From Cruorifilaria tuberocauda (Eukaryota > Nematoda > Chromadorea > Rhabditida > Onchocercidae), in the NCBI GenBank assembly GCA_013365365.1, contig JABVXU010000285.1, forward strand, positions 1 through 64,000: DNA of 64,000 bases, read 5' to 3'. Shown here one piece after another: positions 1 through 13,500 of the stretch. The notes below the pieces were generated by a model. That model worked only from the letters and a program-made list of their open reading frames with translations. It had not been told where the DNA came from and ran no database searches. Both the position numbers and the translations under genes were made by a program. The first letter of the stretch is position 1, and each line of letters opens with the position of its first letter.

Positions 1-774
1 AATAAAATACAGAGAGATGAAAAAAAACACGAGTATGATTCGTGCGGTAAAATATTCATACAATGTTCTCATCTGAATGAACGCAGAGTAACGCATGTGA
101 ATAAGCGACCATTCCAATGTGAAATATGCAGGCCATTCAAACATTCTCGCCCTTTGCGAATTCCTCAGAAAACATCCACAAGTGAAAAAGAATACAAATG
201 TGACGTATGCAATAAGCAATTCAAACGTCGAAATTATCTACAAAATCATAAGAAGATACATACCGCCGAGAGAAAGCACAAATGTGACGTATGCAAAAAA
301 GTATTCATGCACAGTTCGCATTTGCAGCGACACAAACTGGCGCACGGGGATGAACGTCCATTCGGATGTGACGTATGCAGTAAGCGATTTAAACAGTCCA
401 GCCATTTGCGAACTCATCAGAAAACACATACAGGTGAAAAAGAATACAAATGCGACATTTGCGGTAAGCAGTTTGGACGTCGAAGCTCTTTGTTTGTTCA
501 TAAGAAAATTCATACGGGAGAGAGAAACTACAAATGTGACGTATGCAATAAAACATTCATACAGCGTTCTCATCTCAACAAGCATAAAGTAAAGCACGAA
601 GATGAACGACCATTCGAAGATAAAAATTCCACTCAGAATTTCACTTGGGAGGAAAACATAAGTAAGCATGGAAGTCACTGTAATAAGCTATTTTGTTCAG
701 TGAATCCTTCTGTAGAAGATATCGTTGCTATGGATGCATTAATAAATCAAATAATTTCATACGCAGAACGATAA
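1..774 (+). CDS. C2H2 zinc-finger protein, 3' part (5' end outside window)
   Basis: The frame is open from base 1 to the TAA at 772-774, so the gene is truncated by the left edge. An in-frame GTG at 97 is not a credible start. Five intact C2H2 fingers lie at about 193-261, 277-345, 361-429, 445-513 and 529-597, each with C-x2-C, a phenylalanine, a leucine and H-x3-H, joined by linkers of the HTGEK or HGDERP kind. Two more finger-like units precede them and are broken: at about 28-96 the first cysteine position is tyrosine, and at about 112-180 both histidines are replaced. A tail of 58 residues without fingers follows. Tandem fingers of this spacing normally bind DNA in the nucleus. No target or orthologue can be named. 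No intron is visible in this part. Confidence 0.9.
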   Translation, partial: NKIQRDEKKHEYDSCGKIFIQCSHLNERRVTHVNKRPFQCEICRPFKHSRPLRIPQKTSTSEKEYKCDVCNKQFKRRNYLQNHKKIHTAERKHKCDVCKKVFMHSSHLQRHKLAHGDERPFGCDVCSKRFKQSSHLRTHQKTHTGEKEYKCDICGKQFGRRSSLFVHKKIHTGERNYKCDVCNKTFIQRSHLNKHKVKHEDERPFEDKNSTQNFTWEENISKHGSHCNKLFCSVNPSVEDIVAMDALINQIISYAER

Positions 775-1863
775 ATAATTGTATTGTAGTTACTTAAGTT
801 ATACTGTACCATCCATCTTGTCTTTGCGTTTGTGCCTTGCGCATTGCTTCTTTGCTGAATGTTAAAAAATGTTTAAAAGCTGATGGAAATTTTTAAATTA
901 TAATTTGGTAGCACTTGACATTGCGTTTATTTTATCACGTGGTTTTCATGATATATCATTCCAATATTTTGTTCATTATTAATTTTGTCTAATCGATCAT
1001 CGTTGTTTTTAACCTGTAACCAACGCTATTACCATTCCTAAGTAAAACTTTTTATTTTGACTCTTATATTTAAATTATTCCTATTACTACAAAGCAAACA
1101 CCTTATCAGTATTCGGTCTATCAATACCTCTATTATTTTCTAGAAGAATATAGTTTATTAAACCGGGAATAGTGCTGAAATCTGTGCGAAATTATCATAG
1201 TAAAAAATTTGTATTAAGCTATGAAAAAATGATATTTGTGCAGGAAATTTAAATTCGGCATTTTGCATATAATGTTAGAGATTGGATAGTTAGAAATAGC
1301 CTCATATATGAGAATTACTTCAGGAATTCCGACAAGCATTTCCAGGATTGAAAAAAGATTTCTGGTGCTCGGAAATTGACATGTTATAGTGCATCACTCA
1401 ATTTAATTGTTTTCAATGATAATAGTAGTAATAATTTTGTGAAAATTTGTTTTGCAATCGATATTATATTGTGCATGATGACAAAATGAATCAATAAAGT
1501 AACTTGGCAGATAACCTATCATCAAAAAATCACTGTAAAATGCAATTTAGTATCTTATTAGCATTACCAATTTGAAAGTTAATCTTCATGGAGAAAAGTT
1601 TTTTTTTTCAAGTTTTACCCAAATATATAATTGGATTATTTTTACTATAATTAACATACCATCCATTTTCTTTCATTTTATCGTAATTTTAAATAAGAAA
1701 AAGTTGATTGAAAATTAAAAAAAGAAATTGCATATTTTTACATGCAATTTATAAATAACTTTCTCTAAACGAGTATTACTCAGTATTATTTATCGTGAGA
1801 TCCATAGCGGTTGTTTCAATTACAAATTCGAAATCAGTTATTTTTTTTAATAGTTTTATCATT
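775..1863. other. Intergenic, no gene seen
   Basis: AT-rich sequence with stops in all frames and no coding-like stretch. An AATAAA lies at 1493-1498, about 720 bp after the zinc-finger stop, which is far for a nematode 3' UTR. A TTTTTTTTAATAG tract ends around 1852, just before the ATG at 1864, and could serve as a trans-splice acceptor for the next gene; this is inference. Confidence 0.5.
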
Positions 1864-4800
1864 ATGGCTAACCCACCTGGTCATCCTGCAGTCGGTCAGT
1901 ACCCTTTTTTCAATTTTTTGATTTATTTAAAACAGTGCGAAAAGAAGAAAATTCACTTTTTTGTTTCACGCCATTTTGATAGCTAAAGATTATTTAGTCC
2001 AATTACCTGCTTAAAACTCTGCCTTAAACTGTTTATCAGTTCAAATGAAATTCGAATAAAAACCAGCAATTATCATAGACGACTGGGAGTGTTTGCCATT
2101 AATCGATTTTGGTATTACTCTATTGAATAGAATTCCATCGAAACGTTTGAATTTGGCACATTTACCGGAAGTGGAAGTGGTTTGTGCCATTTCAAATTAT
2201 TTGCTTTCCCTCATTGCTTTTGTTTTCAAAAATTTGTTTTAATATTTGTACTTAAATCAGTGAATCTTTTTCATATAATTTCTCGAATTTGGCTTCTAAA
2301 CAATTGATAATTTATTTGAATATTACAATATCTGCAATTGTTCCTCTCAAAATTTAGCAAAACTTGCGTATTACAAATGAAAAATGGAATCTTGCCATTT
2401 CACCACTGCAAATTATTCGTGGATTTGCAGCTTTGTATATATTAGCTGATGGTAAATGCAAAATCAAACTTGCCAATCTAATTTCAAAAGGTATGCAATG
2501 TATACATTGAACAACTAATTGAGATATATTATAAGGAAATTGTTGACGAATAACGCTGATAACGTTATCAAAATTTATAGAATAAACGAATAACTCTGTA
2601 AAAATTTGAATTGGTGAATTAAAAAGGAATACATCAGAAGATTTATATAAGAATTCTTCTAAAATTAAGCTATAACTTCGATTAATGCCAATAAATATTA
2701 TTAAATTTCTTGAAACAATTTTTTTTTGTTTCTACAGCTCTCTATGGGACGATTGGACCTCTTGGGAAAACTATACATAAATATTTGAATGATCTTTGCA
2801 TTAATTACCTAAAATCGTTATCAAAAGGAGCAATAAAAATATACTTTGAAGAAAATCCTATGCTAACATTTGATTATGAATTAATGGAATACATTGAAAA
2901 GTATTACGGCATAAAGGTTAGTTAATAATTAGCTTAGATCAATTATCAATTTCGTCTCACTTCTATTCCATTTCATTACTCCTTACATTTACAGTGTGAA
3001 GAGAAGGAAGTGATGATTGTTGATCCGGAAGATCGAATGAAGAAAGCAGTGGTGCAAACGATATGCTTTCAGATGGATCCTGATGGACAAACACTCGTCA
3101 ATGAAATGAATAAAAATATTAAAGTAACTAACAATAACAGTTACAAATGGAAATCAATTATTGTTTCTTATATGCTGAGGATATGGTTTATTGATTTATT
3201 TTTCTTTTTTATTTGAAATCGGAAAGATTTCATCATGCAGTAATTGATTGTTATCTACACAGGAAACAACTGAAGGAATCATGGAATATGTGGTACGCCG
3301 AGATTTATCACCAAAACAAAAGACACGCTTAGCAATGATCACTTCGTTCAATTCGATATTCTATTGGAAGCCGCCTAATCAAATAACGGAAGTGGAAATA
3401 TTTTTCTATGAGACATACGAGAAAAAAGTGAAAGCACGTAGTGTGGTATGTTTAAACTTATTATTTTAGCACAAAAAAGTGAAAAAGTCGAAATTTTTGT
3501 GAACTATTTATGCTTTAAGCTGAAATTGGAGTTGAAATTCTATTTTAAAAAAAATTAAAATTAGAGAAAATTAAGCAAAAAGTTAAAATTAAATTTAGGT
3601 AAAAGGATATCGATGCGATGGCTTATTTCGTACGTGCCTTAGTAGTGATGGTACACGTGTAATGGAATTAAATTCCGAATTTGATGAACTTAAAATGTAA
3701 TTGATTTAATGAAATATAAAATATCAACACGTGAATAATGAAATTAGTCAAGACCGGAAAATTTTCGAACTTCTTTGTAAATAATTGACTGGCAGAATTT
3801 CTAATTTAGATTCATTCTTCAATTTTAGGTATCTTTTTCAACCAAAAATGCTATTTTCGAAGGATTTCCTGAAATCATTAGACGCCAGAAAATTGCAACG
3901 CTATATTAATGAAATAGATCAAACACCCATAAGACAATCGGTGTGATTTGGACTATAAACTTTCAAAATAATCTACTCTTAATTTTAATCATTATTTTCA
4001 AAATTTTTAATTAAAAGTATATGAAACTTCAATTGCCTCAACTTGAGACACATCGAGATAAATGTTGCCAATCCTGAATTTAAAATATTTGAAATTTTAT
4101 AAGGTGATAGATCGATTTGTGGTAGCAAAAATAATTGATTTCAGGTAGTAATACCGTGCTTTTCGATAATTTCACCTGTTGGTTTGAGATCAGTATTTGC
4201 ATTATGCAATCCATTCTTCCATTTTATTTTCAAAAACAGACATCCACTATTTCCATATCCATGTATTGCTCGAGTATTTTCACCGAATAAAGCTGAATTT
4301 GGAATGATATATGGGAAAGCATCGCAGAAAAATTATGGTCCATTTCATATATATCCACTTTGGGACTATTTTCATAAAACTAAGATAATCGTATGTTTAA
4401 ATTGTAATTTAAATTCAAATTGAAAATTTCCAAATCACTTTTTTATGAAAATTACTTTCCTGTAAAAGTCTTGCAAACAAAACAATAAGCATAGCCTTAA
4501 TCTAGCGAATCTTTTATGAACTCTTCTATTATCATTCCATCAGGTTGTCATATTGTCTTAATTAAAAATTGTTGAAAATCAATTTCAATTTTTCACTATA
4601 GTTGAAAACTGGTCGACCGGAATCGAGGAATGCAAATGGTGAAAATGTTCCAGCTGTAACTGTCACTGAACAAAGTAATTACTTTTTTTAAACTAATTTC
4701 AAATTTTTTAATCAAATACTAGATAAAACCGTAGAAAATATGATATAGTAATTTTTTTTTTGTCTCAATAAAAGTATTTAATAAAATGTCAACAAAATAA

Positions 4801-5574
4801 TAGTTTTGAAGCTGTGAAAGATGAATCAAGTAAAAAGTACAAAGGACTTGTCACTTTAACCGGAAAAATGATGATTATCAAAGATCAGACAGGGATTGAT
4901 CGAAAGCATTATATGATTGGAATCCTCGAGGTGTATCTTTTTTTTAATTTCGCCTAACACTTTTTTCTTACAGATAATTTTTCAATAGCAAATCTTACTC
5001 GTCCAATTCGTTCCTTGCATTACGCGAAATATAATAACTATCCAAATATGAATAAATGAATTGTTTAATTTCCATTTCATACAATAGATTTAAATAAATT
5101 TGCAGGTTAAGAAGAATAAAGATTCTGCTATTAAACAAATATTCAATTCACTTTCCAAATCAAAAAAGCTGAGTAGCGGTAAAAGAAGAAGTCGGGAAAG
5201 GTAATATTAACATATCAGTTATATTATATTCTAGAATAATCAAATTAGGTTCCTTCGTCAAAAAGCCATCGGATGCACAATCCGTTATGCAAAATTGTTA
5301 GGCGATTAACTGAACCATTAAAAAAAAGGATTTGGAGATTTTTAATATAGAAATTCTAAGATGTTAGTATATATAGGTTTATCTTTAATGAGGCAGGTTA
5401 AGCATGCGTGTCAGCAGCAGGAAAGTACAGAAAATGGATCGTAAAATCTTACAATCAAAGAAACTGTCAAAGCGCAGCCGCGATCACATTTTATCGGAAG
5501 ATAAAATGAAGCAAATTAAGCTATCTGAAAGTCCCAAGAAAAAACTACCAAAGCAGGAAGGCTCTAAAAAGTAA
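1864..5574 (+). CDS. Divergent serpin-like protein with basic C-terminal tail
   Basis: Thirteen exons keep frame: 1864-1894, 2067-2179, 2358-2490, 2738-2916, 2995-3123, 3263-3445, 3599-3696, 3829-3940, 4145-4390, 4602-4674, 4812-4930, 5106-5200, 5397-5574; 562 residues, no signal peptide. Serpin-like landmarks come in the right order: NLAISPLQI near 59-67 (helix B region), KYYGIK near 147-152, NEMNKNIKETTEGIM at 188-202, TRLAMITSFNSIFYWK at 216-231 (strand 3A and the conserved Trp), VMELNSEFDELKMYLFQP (strand 3C/2B region), and RHPLFPYPCIARV...FGMIYGKA (strands 4B/5B). The usual Asn of strand 3A is Thr. The hinge and reactive-centre loop seem absent. Residues about 410-562 are Lys/Arg/Ser rich and not serpin-like. 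Exon 11 uses a GAAG acceptor and is the least certain junction. Exon 1 is short and inferred. A protease-inhibitor role is unlikely; the real function is unknown. Confidence 0.72.
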
Positions 5575-5604
5575 ATAGCACTAATTGGACGTTTTATATC
5601 AATT

Positions 5605-5610
5605 AATAAA
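5605..5610 (+). terminator. Poly(A) signal AATAAA of the serpin-like gene
   Basis: A canonical AATAAA starts 31 bp after the TAA at 5572-5574, the expected distance for a compact nematode 3' UTR. It supports ending the serpin-like gene here rather than splicing on into the next exon set. Confidence 0.5.
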
Positions 5611-5913
5611 CTTTAAATTTTAGTTTCAGGATCTTCCGAATGTTCATTATGAACTGATAAATATTTAATTGATCAATATGAAAACTATTTTACACAAAAC
5701 TTCGAATTATTTATCATGATTTTCGTTTCTTTTTCATCTTCTCTTAAGCATTTCAGAATAGCCATCTCAAGTATTGTGCATGAAATTTTATAAGAACTTT
5801 TTTTATTTGACTTATTGCAAATTTATGAATATGCAAAATCTTTTCAATAATCATCACTTATTAACGGTCATTTTCAATGAATTATTTAATTACGTCATCT
5901 GCCGACTGTCAAA

Positions 5914-7397
5914 ATGTTTAGAAGAGATTCAATGGTCGACAAAGTATCTGATGATATAGGAAAAGATTCAATCAAGCCATCAACAAGTAAATTTACTGAA
6001 AGTACTCAACAGCTTTCTAAAAGTGACAAAGCAACGAAATCTAGTGATAAGAAGGATGATGACGATGATTCTCGTAGCTCAACGCTAGTACCTTCATCTC
6101 AGAGTTCGGTGAATCTTTTATCAATATGATAATAAAAAAGCGCAGAAATGCAGTATATTAAGATGATTACAATTAAGATAATTAATTAAATTAAGCCAAT
6201 CCATAAATAATTCTGAAAATAGGCGTAATCTATTGTATTACATTCTGTTTAAAGTTTTTAGTTTTATTTAGAATTGATAAAAGTAATAAAAACGGATGAT
6301 ATTTGATAGAAATTGGAAAAACTTGCTAACAGTGATAGGTTAATTAAGTCAATAAATGATTAGTAAAAGTTAAGTTGTAACTAAACACAAATATGAAAAA
6401 TAGGATATGATAAGAGCAAGAGATAAAATTTCTATTTTTCATTCGGAAAATTTTTTTATTCATTGGTGAAGACAATGAATTGCATTTTTCAGAAACGTTT
6501 CTCAGCTGGTGCAGAAACTAAAGATCAGAATTCAGGAGTAAATTTTTAAATTAATAAATTTGTATATAATAATAACTGCAAATTTTACCAGCGGATCTTC
6601 TTGTCATCTTTCATTCAACAAAAGAAGGAAAAAGCATCTAATATCGATGAAAGATGATGATAACGATAGTGATAAGAATGACTGCTGTATCCGATAAAAA
6701 TTCTCGAAATATATTAGTTTGGGAATGAAATTTCCTTCGTTATACTTATCTCTTCCTCCCAAAAAATTATATCTGCTTTTCACTTTATATCTCGATTATA
6801 ACTAGTTTCCCCAAAATACTTTAATATAATAGTAAAGTATTTGACTTACTGGAAGAACTTCCTGCCTTTTGCTAATTTCCAATACTCGAATTATTGTATT
6901 GAGTCATTCTTAGTTTCTTTTGATAACAACCATTATCATTTCAGTTATAGTGATGAAGTTTGAATTATGTACTAATTTCAAAATATTATGTGCAAATATT
7001 TAATTATGTGATTTATAGGCTGAAGGACAACAATCGAATGAAAGAACAGCTGAAAATTCACGACTAACAATTCCATTGAGTATAATTTTACAAAAATTTC
7101 AATTCAGACTTTCTATATGTCAAATGCTAATATATCAAATCAACCATTCTATATTGTTCTTTTCATTTTATCCATTTTTTTAAAGTGCTCTTTCAAAGCG
7201 AATTAAAACTTGCCTAACTTTCGGCTAACATTTTAAAATTTTCTGCAGAAAATCAATCAGCGTTGCGTCTTTTGAAAAGACCTGAAATATCACTTGCTGA
7301 TAAAAGAGATACTATTATGGTTGAACAGGATGAGACACCTGGAATAAATTCGTATTTTTCAGCAAAGGAAAGCGAAGTCAGAGGCATGCATATATAA
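5914..7397 (+). CDS. Small Ser/Lys/Asp-rich protein, unrecognised
   Basis: Four exons join in frame with standard splice sites: 5914-6108, 6493-6537, 7019-7079, 7249-7397, giving 149 residues. The first exon codes a polar stretch rich in Ser, Lys and Asp, including a KKDDDDD run, of the kind seen in disordered or nuclear proteins. The last exon is less simple (PEISLADKRDT, ETPGINSYFSAKE). There is no signal peptide or membrane segment. The ATG follows the serpin-like stop by 340 bp on the same strand, so an operon or a shared transcript is possible. I do not recognise the family. The consistent phases (0, 0, 1) across three introns are the main evidence that it is a real gene. Confidence 0.55.
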
Positions 7398-10300
7398 ATT
7401 ACGTCATGCAATAGAAACTTTCGATTAGATGATATTGAAATTGCAAGTGTTGCAATGAAAATTTTCAATTAGTGCTTCGTTAATAAATTAGCTATAATTA
7501 ACCAGTCGATTAGCTAGCTATATTTAAATTAAAAATTTTATTGCTGTTTTTATTAACAAAATTTCTAATCTTGAATTACGAAATTCAAATTAAATTATCT
7601 TTTAGATATACAAGCTGATATTATTTTTGATACACCATTCCTTTATATGATCGTTAGCAAATCAGCAATGGGACGTTTTCTTGTTATAAGCATGGGACGA
7701 TTCGTTAGTTTCGCTTGTCTTCAAATTCTTTTTTTTTTTTGAAATTTTAATATGCTAATTGTTAACGTAAATTAATTTAATAAAATGAAAAGCAAAATAA
7801 ATATTTCGTCCATAAAAAAACAAACTTTTCTCTGATATTTAATTACCTAATTTCAATATTTATTAAAATCATTATGATTGATTTACAGTTTGTGAACAAC
7901 AGTCAAATTGTTTTAATTCTAGCTGCTTAATTTTTAATCAAAAATTTCAAATGTCTTAGTGTGACAATTACAGACAAATATACAAGAAACAAATTCACCG
8001 GGGAATATGCGTAACAGAGATATACCACTGATACTAACTGATAAAAATAATAATTAAAGTATGCCTTCAAATAATTCGAATTAGCTTGGATCACTGATTT
8101 TATTCGATAAATCGTTCATTTTATAAGTATTGAAGGATTCGATAAATCAATAAAGAAAAATCAATCTTTGTTCGCTATTTACTTAATTACATAATTATTT
8201 GATTATCCAATTTTAATTTTTTAAATATTCCGTCCCTCATTTATCATTCATTTATTACATTCATCGTTTTTGATTGCAAATAGCTATTTCTATATTTTTT
8301 CAATTATTTTCACATGATAAAGTATTGTTTTAATAAACAGTACATCATTAAATGAATTTATGCAATGCTGAAATTTGGATAACTTGATTAAAGAAGAAAT
8401 TTAAATTTTGGATTGAATGATTCCAGAGAAAAAATCTTAACCTCGAAAATTTCAAAATGAAATCTTTAGAAAAATAATTTGTAAGTTAAATTTATATTAA
8501 TAAATTAAATATGTTAAAAATTGAGCAATAACGGATATCTGTGATCTGGATATTGCCAATTTGCTGATATTATATAAAGCTGATACTATATATTTTATCA
8601 CTTAAGAATATCAAATGATTTATGCACAATTATTTATTGCCTTACTTTTGTTTATCGTTTTCTTTATTTGATAATATTAAATTACAATAATAGAATTAAT
8701 TCATATAATCGATTAATTAGCGATAATTTAAATAGGAAAATATATATTTTGATCGTAGTAAAGTGAATAAATGGCATTATTTCCTGTTGAATTATTGATC
8801 CATTTTTTGTCTTCTTTGCTTTCTTTTACAGAAATAAAAGAGTGAATTTAAATTAATTATTTCACCATCACAATATGCAGCAACATTGACGAGTTGTGAT
8901 AGAATGCAAAATGAAAGATTGTTTACGAAGAAGCTTTTGTTAGTCATAAAAAACGTTTGTGCACTTGCAAAAATATTTACAAGCAATAAGATCAATGATT
9001 ATATCTCGATTTCACTAATTCGGATAAGCAGGAAATTGATAAAAGAAGTTAGAACAAGCCATTAAACGCAAAAATAAACATAAAAAAAAAATAAATATTC
9101 ATAAATCTTGAAAATAACTTTTCTGATAAAGTTAGATTACACAGTAGAAAATGTTTATGACTTGATATAAATAGCCACACATTCTGTATAAGTTACGGTA
9201 CTAAGTAAAAATAGAATACATAGAATATGAAAATAAGATTATGGAGGATTGGTAATCATTTATGGTTTTTAAATAGTATATATTTGATAAGATTTATTTT
9301 GGATACTTAAGATTGTTGAAGATTATTACATAAGTGCTTATGGGATAACATAGAATTTTTGTGTAAATATAGGATAAATTGATAAAGGAACTAAAGAATA
9401 AAAGAAAATAATTTTCTCATAGGTGAAAATCTATTTTACTCTTTCAAGGATACAGTATTTCCAGTTTTTAGAGATATGAATCTATTTCATTGCGAGTCTA
9501 CGTTTGGGCAAGTGTGGTTTGTTTGGTTTCGTGCGAATTTCAGCCTCCATTAAAAGCGATATTATTAAAACGATGCATAGGCCGAGTCGGTCGGGTCAAG
9601 TCAGGTTGGGTTTGCATAAAGGAATGGGTTAAAGTAGGCTGGGTAGTTTTAAGACTAGATTGAATTTTAATTGAGACTTATTTCCTTCATATATTTAACT
9701 AAAAATATGTCAATTCATAATCTATCTGAAGGTGTTATTGTTTTCATCCATAAATTGACCAGTGCAAAATTTCATCCATTCATATAAATTATCAGATTAC
9801 AGTTCTAAAAAAGAAGTAAGGATATTTGGGTATGAATTGATAAAATGTAAATATGAGGATGGAATAAGATCGATTTAACGTTTAAAAATTGTTAATGATA
9901 TATTATTAGTTGGAAAATTATTATAGTATTGGTAATATATAACCTTCAAGGAAGAGGAAATAATTTCCATTAGAATTTCATTGTTATCTTGCAGTTGGAC
10001 TTATCTCTAATTTTCCGGATATTTTGCGCGTTTTTCGTTCTAGACCTCGAAAATCATCTATAACCTTTTCAAGATTCTTTTTAAATTCAGAATTATGTTC
10101 ATGTTTATAAATATGGAACTTAAATTAATCGCATATAAAATAATTTTAACAAACATGAGTACTATTTCATATTGCATTAAAATGGAACAAGAAGATTTAA
10201 GTATAGGTGAAGCAAAAAGGATCACAAGTTGAGGTACGGAAACAGAGAAGTACTGAAGATTTGAATATCTTAGAACAGGAATGGACGATCGTAGGTACAC

Positions 10301-10579
10301 ATGAAGGATGGTATATTGATACATTTAGGTGAAGTCGATTTGATTATATGAAACAGAGAGAAAAAAATTATAGACTTTATGTCTATATCTGTAAGTGTCT
10401 GCAACTCTTTGAGAATTCGTGAAAGTTCATAGATTTCAACATTTTTGTATTTTATGTTTAAAATTTGTTTGAGAAAAGATTTGTTGATGATACGTATGAA
10501 TCGGTTTCAGGGGTTAACGATTTTCACAAAGATCGCGCATCAGGAAAGAAGTTAAGAGTACATTTGCTAGGACAGCACG
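7398..10579. other. Intergenic, 3.2 kb, no gene seen
   Basis: Very AT-rich DNA with only short random open frames on both strands. A relatively GC-rich patch with repeated GGGT/GGTC words sits at about 9585-9645. Nothing resembling a tRNA or a splice-bounded coding segment was found. The sequence just before 10580 is presumably the upstream region of the exportin gene. Confidence 0.5.
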
Positions 10580-13500
10580 ATGGATACTGAAATACGGGTA
10601 CCTTTGCCATTTTCAAAATTCTAAAAGTGAAATCCAATGAAATTTAATGTACAACATGAGGATTTTTTTATCTGGAACTTAATTTATCTCTCTACTACAA
10701 TTCAAAGTTAAATTTTGATAAAAAATATAATTGGGAGATTTCAATGAAGTATCCGAAAGTTATCCGGAAGTACAGTTTTGTTGGGTCCATGTTTGCTCTC
10801 CTTGGGTAGATTTAATTTAATTGAAATTTTATTTGCTTAAGAGTTATCTGCATTTAAACGCTTTCAAGAAAACCGACAATTCCATTTATCCTGAAATATC
10901 AATTTAGTTAATGTATAATTTCAGGCACTTGACAATTTATGTAAGGTATTATATGAAAGTATTGATGGCACGAGAAGGCTTCAAGCAGAACAAAATTTAG
11001 CAGAGCTAACATCATCGCCCGATTGCTTGAGGCGATGTATGCTACTCCTTCAAAATGGAACTGTACGTTACATTTGATAATAATTTAATAAAATGGAAGC
11101 GTTGCCTGCTTTTCTTAAAAACAAAACGGTTCTTTTTTTTCTCTTGAAGATATTTTAATAAAGAAAAAGTTCTCTTCAAAATGTGATCTTTGATCTTTTC
11201 TTCGAGATCTTAAGTCGAGCTTTTTCGCTATCTTTCAAATTTTACGGTTTGAATGTTTCCTTATAATGAGTTCTTCAATTTGCGTGTTCATAAAATATGA
11301 ATGAAGATCATCACTTCATTTATTGCCGTACTGTGTACCATTTCTTTGTTTTATTGGTAGTTTTACTAATTTTTTGTTGATTTATATAAAGGTTCTAAAT
11401 TTCAAATTCGTTATTTCAGGCACCATTCGCTCATATGGTTGCCAGCAATACATTGATGAAATTACTTAGCTCAAAGATTGCAGTATCTTTACAGCAACGA
11501 TTAGAATTGAGTAAGTTTTTAATCAAATGATTTTGAATAATATTTCGTTAGATCAAATACTTGACCTAAAGTTAGTCATGATTACAATAAATGAAATTAG
11601 GGTGAACGACAAATTTAATCATTAGGGATGAAAAAAATTGTTTCTTGCGAGGCTTTAAGCTCCAATTATCAATCATAGCACTTAACAATGGAACAAAAAA
11701 TGCCTGAAAATCCTAAATAAAGCATCATTAATAGAATGAGATTTACATTTGATATCTCTCGGTTCCTTAAAAATTCTCCCAATATATCATTCTCGGTTTT
11801 ACACACTTTTTCACTGCACTGCCGACAAGTGTTTCTACCTAATATTTTCAAGCTGAAGAAAGTGCATTAAATTTCCAATCATATAGTTATTTTACGATGT
11901 TTCATAATTTTAGACACATATTTACTTCATTATTTGGATGAACGATCTGCAACATTGCCACCATTTGTACTCTCTTCATTGTATCAGCTGTTTGCCAGGA
12001 TAACAAAACTCGGATGGCATGATTATGATATGGAGAGTCAAACTTTTCCATTCCGTGAACCAGTTTCTACAATCATTAAACTTGCAGAAGTAATTATAAA
12101 CTCATTTTCATCTATGTATTAATGAAAGAATTCAAGATTAGAGAAAATCTGAGTTATTGTAGTTGAGAAAGTTATAGGGTAAACAACTGTTTGAAAGTAC
12201 AGTATAAATTAACAATTTACTTTATTTTTTAATTGAACATATTTTGCAAAAAAGTGATATCAAACTCATTCTCTTTCAGAAAAATTCAGATAAAGGTCCA
12301 CTGGCTGTACAGTTATTAGTAACGTTAGTGTCAGATATCAATTCGGTAAGTTTTAACGAAGTTTAACGTGCGTATCATTGTTAATTCTTTCAGGATATTT
12401 TTGTGCCCATTTTTTATGTTAGAGGATTTTTTTTGTAATATCACAATTTAAAATTGTATAATAATGAAAGAGAAGAAGGAAGGTGCAAAACAGTCGAATT
12501 TTATAATTGCTACTTTTGACTGCGCAGCCATGTTTGAACTTTTTGAAGAAATTGCAGACTTTATGCACTCAAGTTTAATATTTCAAAGTTTTGTGTATTG
12601 GAAATAAGTTATGCAAAAAATTTATTGTGGTTTCGACTAGGGTTCGTTTCAAATGCAAAGTAGTGGCTAATAGTAAGTCAAAAATATGCTTACTTAAAGT
12701 TTATTGGTGTTGCAGAAATATTTAACAATGAACAGTTACTCTTCTAAAAAGTTTCTTAAGCTGCATAAGTGTTGATATGTAATCATTTTCTTGTGAATTT
12801 ATAGTGATGAATTTTTTCATTTAATCACAATGTATGGTCGATCATTATCTATATATATATGTGTGGTGACATTCTGGAAGCTTTAATGATTTCACCAATT
12901 TTATATATGAAACTGTCTTAGATTTTGTCATAATCTTTCACATGGTTGGCGTAGTAAAATCTTTTTGAAAAAGAAATATTCTTTTTCAGGACATTGGTTT
13001 TGAAACTATCACGAAACAGCGGAAGACTTCATCGAGTTTTCGTGATGGCTATTTATTCGACATATTTGAACTGTCAACATCAATGCTTCGAAAAACTGTG
13101 AATAGTGGTAGAATAGGTGAAAGAGAGGTAATTATTTAAAAGAAAGTTCGGTGTCACATCACATAGGGTTATATTTTCGGAAACTTCTAGTAAACTGATG
13201 CATTCATTCTTTTTAGCTTTCAACAGTCAGCAGTTTGTTACAGCTTTCTCTAAACTGCCTCTCTTTTGATTTTATCGGCAGCTTAGCAGATGAAACAAAT
13301 GATGATAATGCGACAGTTCAAGTACCTACGCTATGGAGACTGGGTTATTTTTTCATTATTTGGAACTGTTTAGTTTTAACTTAGTTAAGATTGCTAAATT
13401 TTTTTCAAGCTATAGGATTTAATACAATATACGATTGTTTGACACATATACTTCGTTCAACTGTCGTGTTATCTGCTTCAATTTTCATTTTATCATCTAA

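Noticed and set aside
238..678. Minus-strand and +2 frames over the zinc fingers
   Set aside because: Shadows of the C2H2 repeat in another frame.
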